64,000 nt of DNA, taken from assembly GCF_000373965.1 (NCBI RefSeq), contig NZ_KB892838.1, forward strand, positions 62,001-126,000, in the 5' to 3' direction. Within the stretch, counting starts at the first letter, position 1; each line of letters begins with the position of its first letter. The translations under genes were made by a program, and so were the position numbers. The DNA is from Uliginosibacterium gangwonense DSM 18521 (lineage in GTDB: Bacteria > Pseudomonadota > Gammaproteobacteria > Burkholderiales > Rhodocyclaceae). Below, one piece after another: positions 58,712-64,000 of the stretch. The notes beneath the pieces are model-generated. The model saw only the letters and a program-made list of their open reading frames with translations, ran no database searches and was not told the origin of the DNA.

Positions 58712-59964
58712 GCGAGCATAACCAGACCAGCACCCCCAAGCGCCCCATCCACGCCCCCCAACACCAGTTCCCGGTACAACACGGTGAATTATGCATTGGC
58801 GATATCACCATTACCCGCCTTGCCCAGCGCGTGGGGCAGACGCCTTTCTACGCGTATGACAGGCAGCTTGTCACCGCCTCGATTCAGGATTTGCTCCTGG
58901 CATTCGAGGGGAAGGTTGAGCTGCACTATGCCGTCAAAGCCAACCCCTTCCCTGCACTGGTCAGCCACATCGCCCCGCAGATCGATGGTTTTGATGTCGC
59001 CTCGGCACAAGAACTCAAGATCGCGCTGGACGCAGGCATGCCCGTCACCCGGATCAGCTTCGCGGGCCCCGGCAAACGCAAGGAAGAACTCACGCAGGCC
59101 GTAGCCGCAGGCATCCTGCTGCACATCGAATCTTTCCGTGAAGCCCACCTGTTGGCTGAGATTTCAAACACGCTCGGCCTCCCCGCCCGTGTTGCCGTGC
59201 GCGTGAATCCGGACTTTGAACTCAAATCATCTGGCATGAAGATGGGCGGCGGCGCCAAGCCCTTCGGCGTTGATGCCGAACAAGTGCCTGCGCTACTGGA
59301 AACGATTCACACACTCGGACTGGAATTTGAAGGCTTTCACCTCTTTGCGGGCTCGCAAAATCTGCGTGCAGAAGCCATCATCGAAGCGCAGCAATTGAGC
59401 TACGCCCTAGCACTCAAACTTGCCGCCCATGCCCCCCGCCCCGTCCTCAGCCTCAATCTGGGCGGCGGCTTTGGCATCCCCTATTTCCCTGGCGAAACCG
59501 AGCTGGACACCGACCCCATCATCACCAACCTGCTCGAACTGGCCGAACGCACCAAGCAGGAACTCCCGCAAGCACGGCTTGCCATTGAACTCGGGCGTTA
59601 TCTGGTAGGGGAAGCAGGCGTTTATGTCTGTCGGGTACTGGATCGAAAAGAATCACGCGGGCAAGTCTTCCTGATCACCGATGGCGGCATGCACCACCAT
59701 CTGGCCGCCTCCGGCAACCTCGGGCAAGTCATTCGCAAGAATTACCCTGTCATGATCGCCAATCGCGCCGATGCCACCGACAAGGAAACCGTCAGCATCA
59801 CCGGCCCGCTCTGCACTCCGTTGGACATACTCGCCGAACGCATGGAACTCCCCTGCGCCCAGCCCGGCGACCTGATCACCGTGCTGCAATCCGGCGCCTA
59901 CGGCGCCAGCGCCAGCCCGCAAGACTTCCTCAGTCATCCGCATGTGGTTGAGGTGCTAGTTTAA
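58708..59964 (+). CDS. pyridoxal-dependent decarboxylase, exosortase A system-associated
   Basis: The 418 residues begin at a GTG (58708), overlapping the ligase stop by four bases. It is a fold-type III decarboxylase like diaminopimelate decarboxylase. The PLP lysine is Lys77 in HYAVKAN. Phosphate-binding glycines are in LGGGFGIPYFPG, and GPLCTPLDILAE and SGAYGAS belong to the second domain. The family occurs with exosortase A gene sets and polysaccharide loci; the substrate is not known. Lysine or ornithine decarboxylases share the fold, so that is the main alternative. It may produce an amine or amino-acid part for the ligase. Confidence 0.86.
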   Translation: MSEHNQTSTPKRPIHAPQHQFPVQHGELCIGDITITRLAQRVGQTPFYAYDRQLVTASIQDLLLAFEGKVELHYAVKANPFPALVSHIAPQIDGFDVASAQELKIALDAGMPVTRISFAGPGKRKEELTQAVAAGILLHIESFREAHLLAEISNTLGLPARVAVRVNPDFELKSSGMKMGGGAKPFGVDAEQVPALLETIHTLGLEFEGFHLFAGSQNLRAEAIIEAQQLSYALALKLAAHAPRPVLSLNLGGGFGIPYFPGETELDTDPIITNLLELAERTKQELPQARLAIELGRYLVGEAGVYVCRVLDRKESRGQVFLITDGGMHHHLAASGNLGQVIRKNYPVMIANRADATDKETVSITGPLCTPLDILAERMELPCAQPGDLITVLQSGAYGASASPQDFLSHPHVVEVLV

Positions 59965-60068
59965 ACATAGAGATTATCGCTACACTCCGAATCCACCCTT
60001 CAAATGATCCGCCCTACGCATTGCTAAAAAACGCGCAGGCCGACAATTTCGAACCATAGGTGCCACAA

Positions 60069-60539
60069 ATGCCAGCCGCTCGAAAGCCTGGTGTTCCTGA
60101 TAAGCCAGCTTGGTATGGCTACAAAGAAGACTTGGACGTTCGGTATATGCATGGTCTTTTCTTCGGGAAATCAATCGACGAAGTTATTCACTATTTCAAA
60201 GGTAGCCGTGCAATCCAAAGGAGCGACGAACTACTCTACGCCCCACGGCCTGTTTTTCAGTACTACATACATGCCTTTGTCAAGTATCTAATGTCTGAGC
60301 AAGCGGCAGGAGAAGCGGATGCTGCGAGTCCGTTCCTGCATCTGCTGGATGCGAGGGAAAAGAAAGACCCGGGTAGCGTGAGTGCCATATTCGAGTCACT
60401 GGCTGACTGCGTGGATTACATCGCCAAGAACCAGCTATTTTTTGACGCCGACGAGAATATCTACGGAAATTTCGAAGAACAAGCCCGCCGCATCAGTGAG
60501 CGCTGCGGCGTCCGACCTGTCCATGGCGAGGCTCCATAG
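60069..60539 (+). CDS. hypothetical protein
   Basis: A 156-residue reading frame with no family that I recognise. The ATG at 60069 has a weak AGG eight bases ahead; a GTG at 60060 is the alternative. The sequence is mostly helical and charged (FFGKSIDEVIHYFKG, RPVFQYYIHAFVKYLM, NQLFFDADENIYGNFEEQARRISERCG) with no signal peptide or membrane helix. It sits alone in an accessory patch beside an inverted-repeat element and a second orphan gene. Small orphan proteins next to repeats are often immunity or toxin-antitoxin related, but nothing here proves that. Confidence 0.6.
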   Translation: MPAARKPGVPDKPAWYGYKEDLDVRYMHGLFFGKSIDEVIHYFKGSRAIQRSDELLYAPRPVFQYYIHAFVKYLMSEQAAGEADAASPFLHLLDAREKKDPGSVSAIFESLADCVDYIAKNQLFFDADENIYGNFEEQARRISERCGVRPVHGEAP

Positions 60540-60578
60540 CGCCCGGTTCGCCAGCGAATCAGGCACCTACCACGCAAG

Positions 60579-60719
60579 GTAACCCGGAATAGACAACTTG
60601 GAGGGTAAGTCGGATAAACCATAAGCTCCATCCGACGCATGTTAGTGGTTTGCATATTGATCAGATGTCGGATGGTGCTGTGCTGTTCCGACACAATTAA
60701 AAAACAAATTCCGGGTTAC
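60579..60719. repeat. 141-base element bounded by a 12-bp inverted repeat
   Basis: GTAACCCGGAAT at 60579-60590 is perfectly complementary to ATTCCGGGTTAC at 60708-60719. Inside is a second inverted pair GTCGGAT/ATCCGAC. The right end lies four bases from the stop of the 60724 gene. It looks like a small non-autonomous repeat or a complex terminator; copy number in the genome would decide. Confidence 0.55.
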
Positions 60720-60723
60720 GGCC

Positions 60724-61014
60724 TTAACGCAACTGGTCTACCTCAAGGTTGTAGATGGCCAGTATCGCCTTGACGCCCCTGTCCTTCTCACCCGCATCGA
60801 AGGCGGCAAATGCCTCCTGCAGTTTCTCATCAATGAAGGGCACTTTGTCGTGGTCTCGCTTGAGACTCTCCCGTATCTCGGCCCATAGCTCCTTAAGATC
60901 CGCCATGTGGGTTTCGTAGGTCCAGTAACTCCACACCGGATAATCGTTAGGCGGGTAGTCGGTTGCAGTTGCTAATGATCCTTCAGAGTCTGCCAATTTT
61001 TCTCGTAGTGACAT
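60724..61014 (-). CDS. hypothetical protein
   Basis: This 96-residue protein has no recognised family. An AGAGG ribosome site lies five bases before the ATG at 61014, which supports translation. It is acidic and soluble (DYPPNDYPVWSYWTYETHM, then a helical part with KLQEAFAAFDAGEKDRGVKAILAIYNLE). The stop codon is directly beside the inverted-repeat element, which could serve as its terminator. The upstream neighbour on the same strand is a truncated DUF3592-like gene. Its small size, composition and location between repeats mark it as an accessory gene. Confidence 0.65.
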   Translation of the reverse strand: MSLREKLADSEGSLATATDYPPNDYPVWSYWTYETHMADLKELWAEIRESLKRDHDKVPFIDEKLQEAFAAFDAGEKDRGVKAILAIYNLEVDQLR

Positions 61015-61101
61015 TACATCCTCTTGCTTGGAATTACGACCCTGTTGAACAACCAGTTAGGCTGATGAACGCGGGCAAAGTATGCATGTGTATCTTGGTT
61101 A

Positions 61102-61360
61102 TTAGAGGTTAAGCTGGCTTAGGGCTCTGAATAGCCAGGCACCTATGACGAAATACATGATTCCAAGACCGATTTTCCAACGCTCTGCATCTGATAGGCG
61201 TGTTCTATCGAGTAGAGCGTCGTCGGGCTGTTTAGGGTCTACATATGCATGAATTTGCGCCCCAAGCGGAAATGCCTTTAAAGAAATACGTCCCGCCGGG
61301 CACCAAAAACCGCCTATAGTTCGGCATCGTCCGCCACCTGGTTGAGTGATGAAGGAGTCA
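61102..61360 (-). pseudogene. truncated DUF3592-like membrane protein gene
   Basis: Reading the minus strand from the repeat at 61360 to a TAA at 61102 gives about 85 residues with no start codon. They include GGFWCPAG, FPLGAQIHAYVDPKQPDDALL, and a final hydrophobic segment IGLGIMYFVIGAWLFRAL. The 'fPlG..i.ayvdP..P..alL' pattern is typical of DUF3592 proteins, which begin with a membrane helix and a beta domain. The N-terminal part is missing: the frame runs into the inverted-repeat element 61361-61470, where an in-frame TAG occurs. The repeat probably inserted in, or replaced, the front of the gene. Confidence 0.6.
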
Positions 61361-61470
61361 TTGTAGGGCGGATTCGGAGCGCAGCGACAATCCGCCGCAA
61401 CGCGGCAAATTAGCGCATTCGGATATCGGGCGGCACAATGGCGGATTGCTTCGCGAATCCGCCCCTACAA
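61361..61470. mobile_element. miniature inverted-repeat element (MITE-like)
   Basis: TTGTAGGGCGGATTCG at 61361-61376 is complementary to CGAATCCGCCCCTACAA at 61454-61470 apart from one extra base. Both ends lie in similar flanks (GTCAT / ATGAC), which extends the symmetry. Internally there are further copies of GCGGATTG-like words. The structure, of 110 bases and without a coding frame, fits a non-autonomous repeat; it truncates the DUF3592-like frame. Confidence 0.65.
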
Positions 61471-61496
61471 ATGACCACGCAGGATACGCAGACACA

Positions 61497-61530
61497 AAAA
61501 AGCCCTCAGAGAATCCTCTCTGAGGGCTTT
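61497..61530 (-). terminator. intrinsic terminator of icd
   Basis: AAAGCCCTCAGAGA at 61499-61512 pairs with TCTCTGAGGGCTTT at 61517-61530 around atcc. On the minus strand it continues as a T run. It is 28 bases after the icd stop. Confidence 0.9.
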
Positions 61531-61558
61531 GTCTTTCAGGCGTAAATCCTGCACAAGC

Positions 61559-62803
<1,245 letters not shown>

Positions 62804-62840
62804 TGGGTGTTTTCCTCTCGGTACAGGGTCTTCGTGTCAT

Positions 62841-62899
62841 GGTGTATACACCCCGCCCAGCCAGTTGGCTGCGCCCAACCGGGCAAACCGCGTATACAC
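62841..62899. promoter_or_regulatory. paired GTATACAC motifs in the icd/aceK divergent promoter region
   Basis: GGTGTATACACC at 62841-62852 is a perfect palindrome, and GTATACAC recurs at 62892-62899, about 50 bases away. GC-rich inverted sequence separates them. Twin sites of this type suit a dimeric regulator (GntR type often bind TGTATACA) that loops or occupies the icd promoter. The factor is not known. Confidence 0.45.
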
Positions 62900-63012
62900 A
62901 AAAAACATGAGCTGATAATTATGGCTTAATTTTCGCAATAATTGGCTGTTATCGATACAACAAGCCCGAAAACATTCGTTTTCAGGCGCGAAGAGGTGGG
63001 AGGCCGTGCCTG

Positions 63013-64000
63013 ATGAGTCCCAAAATGAACACCTCAGCACCCCCCGCAGAGCGGGAAGCACACCTGATCGCCCAGATGCTCATCGATGGCTTCAACAACC
63101 ACTATCGGATTTTCCGTGACACCACCCGGATGACCAAGGCCCGGTTTGAGCAGTGCGACTGGGCGGGATCGCTGGCAGCGGTCAGCAGCCGCGTGCGCTA
63201 CTACGATGAGCGGGTCAATGAAACCGTCCAACGCCTCAACCAGGAACTGAATGCCCAGCATCTGTCAGATGCCACCTGGCAGCAGGTCAAGCTCCAATTT
63301 ATCGCCCAACTCCTCAACCATAAGCAGCCCGAACTGGCAGAAACCTTTTTCAACTCGGTTTGCTGCCGGATTCTGCATCGCACCTATTTCCATAACGACT
63401 ACATCTTCGCCCGCCCAATCATCTCGACGGAGTTCATCACCGCCTATCCCCCGTGCTACCTGAGCTATTACCCGCAACAGCAAGGTCTGCGCTACATGCT
63501 GCGCGAAATCATCCTGCACTTTGGCTGGGAGGTGCCTTTTGAGGACCTGGGACGCGACATTAGCAATGTGTTGTACACAGCCAAGCTGCACTTTGGGGGC
63601 TGGCCCGAGCCCGAGGTGAATCTGCAGGTGCAGGTACTCTTCTCGCCGTTCTACCGTAACAAGGCCGCGTACATCATTGGCAAGGCCATCAATGGCTATC
63701 AGGAATATCCTTTTTCAATCGTGATCCGCCATGGGCAACGCGGGCTCTATGTGGACACCGTTTTGCTGGATGCATGGCGGATCTCCCTGCTGTTCTCGCT
63801 CTCCCACGCCTACTTCATGGTCGATATGGAAACCCCCTCGGGTTACATCCATTTCCTACGCTCAATCATGCCCAACAAGCCACGCAGCGAGCTTTACACC
63901 ATGCTCGGCCTGGGTAAACAGGGCAAGACGATGTTCTACCGGGATCTGATCAGCCATCTCACCCATTCGCAAGACCAATTCATTGTGGCACCGGGTATCC
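63013..64000 (+). CDS. aceK: isocitrate dehydrogenase kinase/phosphatase, N-terminal part
   Basis: AceK phosphorylates and dephosphorylates Icd and so directs isocitrate to the glyoxylate shunt or the TCA cycle. The frame is open from ATG 63013 (GGGAGG nine bases ahead) to the window end, giving 329 residues, so it is truncated by the window. Conserved regions are the regulatory start (LIDGFNNHYRIFRDTTR, WAGSLAAVSSRVRYYDERV), the segment FFNSVCCRILHRTYFHNDYIF, and the start of the kinase part (IVIRHGQRGLYVDTVLLD, then SIMPNKPRSELYTMLGLGKQGKTMFYRDLI). The sequence ends just as the ATP-loop APGI begins. It is divergent from icd. The downstream glyoxylate genes (aceA, aceB) lie outside the window. 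Confidence 0.94.
   Translation, partial: MSPKMNTSAPPAEREAHLIAQMLIDGFNNHYRIFRDTTRMTKARFEQCDWAGSLAAVSSRVRYYDERVNETVQRLNQELNAQHLSDATWQQVKLQFIAQLLNHKQPELAETFFNSVCCRILHRTYFHNDYIFARPIISTEFITAYPPCYLSYYPQQQGLRYMLREIILHFGWEVPFEDLGRDISNVLYTAKLHFGGWPEPEVNLQVQVLFSPFYRNKAAYIIGKAINGYQEYPFSIVIRHGQRGLYVDTVLLDAWRISLLFSLSHAYFMVDMETPSGYIHFLRSIMPNKPRSELYTMLGLGKQGKTMFYRDLISHLTHSQDQFIVAPGI

Overview
The window is a 64 kb piece of a betaproteobacterial chromosome. The synteny points there: trpF-trpB-trpA-accD-folC-(SPOR)-cvpA-purF behind fimV and truA, aroC-MFS-leuB-asd, and divergent icd/aceK. Rhodocyclales or a close relative is my best guess, because an exosortase-A-associated ACP/ligase/decarboxylase set sits beside facultative-anaerobe genes (pflB-pflA under a likely FNR box). 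This placement is inferred from gene content only. No rRNA, tRNA, CRISPR array, prophage or complete insertion sequence was seen.

Layout. 1-2210: end of a GNAT-tailed acyltransferase, an ABM monooxygenase, tag and a hexose-6-phosphate mutarotase. 2211-6207: a long AT-rich leader, then pflB and pflA. 6221-9724 (minus): cysS, an orphan ParA ATPase and gltX. 9873-14111 (plus): a TPR protein and an L,D-transpeptidase that share a C-terminal domain, two cyclophilins (exported and cytoplasmic) and lpxH. 14197-26190 (minus): fimV, a small membrane protein, truA, trpFBA, accD, folC, a SPOR protein, cvpA and purF, mostly overlapping or almost touching. 26474-31317 (minus): aroC, an MFS transporter, leuB, a previously unlabelled threonine-rich leader peptide and asd. 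31445-38693: a methyltransferase, a LacI regulator, a glycine-zipper protein, an EamA transporter, a lipoprotein, a phosphatase-family hydrolase and prfC. 38687-43607 (minus): a FIST sensor and two histidine kinases without a response regulator. 43762-44866: prfB with its programmed frameshift.

The most unusual block is 44899-52032. Five plus-strand genes are packed with overlaps: an exported trypsin-like protease, a membrane FHA protein, two winged-helix-type proteins of kleisin/KITE style, and an SMC ATPase with an internal hinge. It resembles a MukBEF/MksBEF condensin fused genetically to a cell-envelope signalling pair, and lacks the TOPRIM nuclease of Wadjet. After it come a diguanylate cyclase, a secreted ribonuclease with its barstar inhibitor, a Nudix hydrolase (nudB), hsp20 with a ROSE-like RNA thermometer, and argB.

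56742-59964 holds a divergent acyl carrier protein, an AMP-forming ligase and a PLP decarboxylase of the exosortase A type. 60069-61530 is a small accessory patch: two orphan genes, an inverted-repeat element, and a truncated DUF3592-like gene cut by a miniature inverted-repeat element. The window ends with icd and the start of aceK, the kinase/phosphatase that controls Icd.

Regulatory elements supported by the sequence are the FNR-type pflB promoter, the Thr-rich attenuator before asd, the prfB frameshift, the hsp20 thermometer, paired GTATACAC motifs before icd, and several intrinsic terminators.
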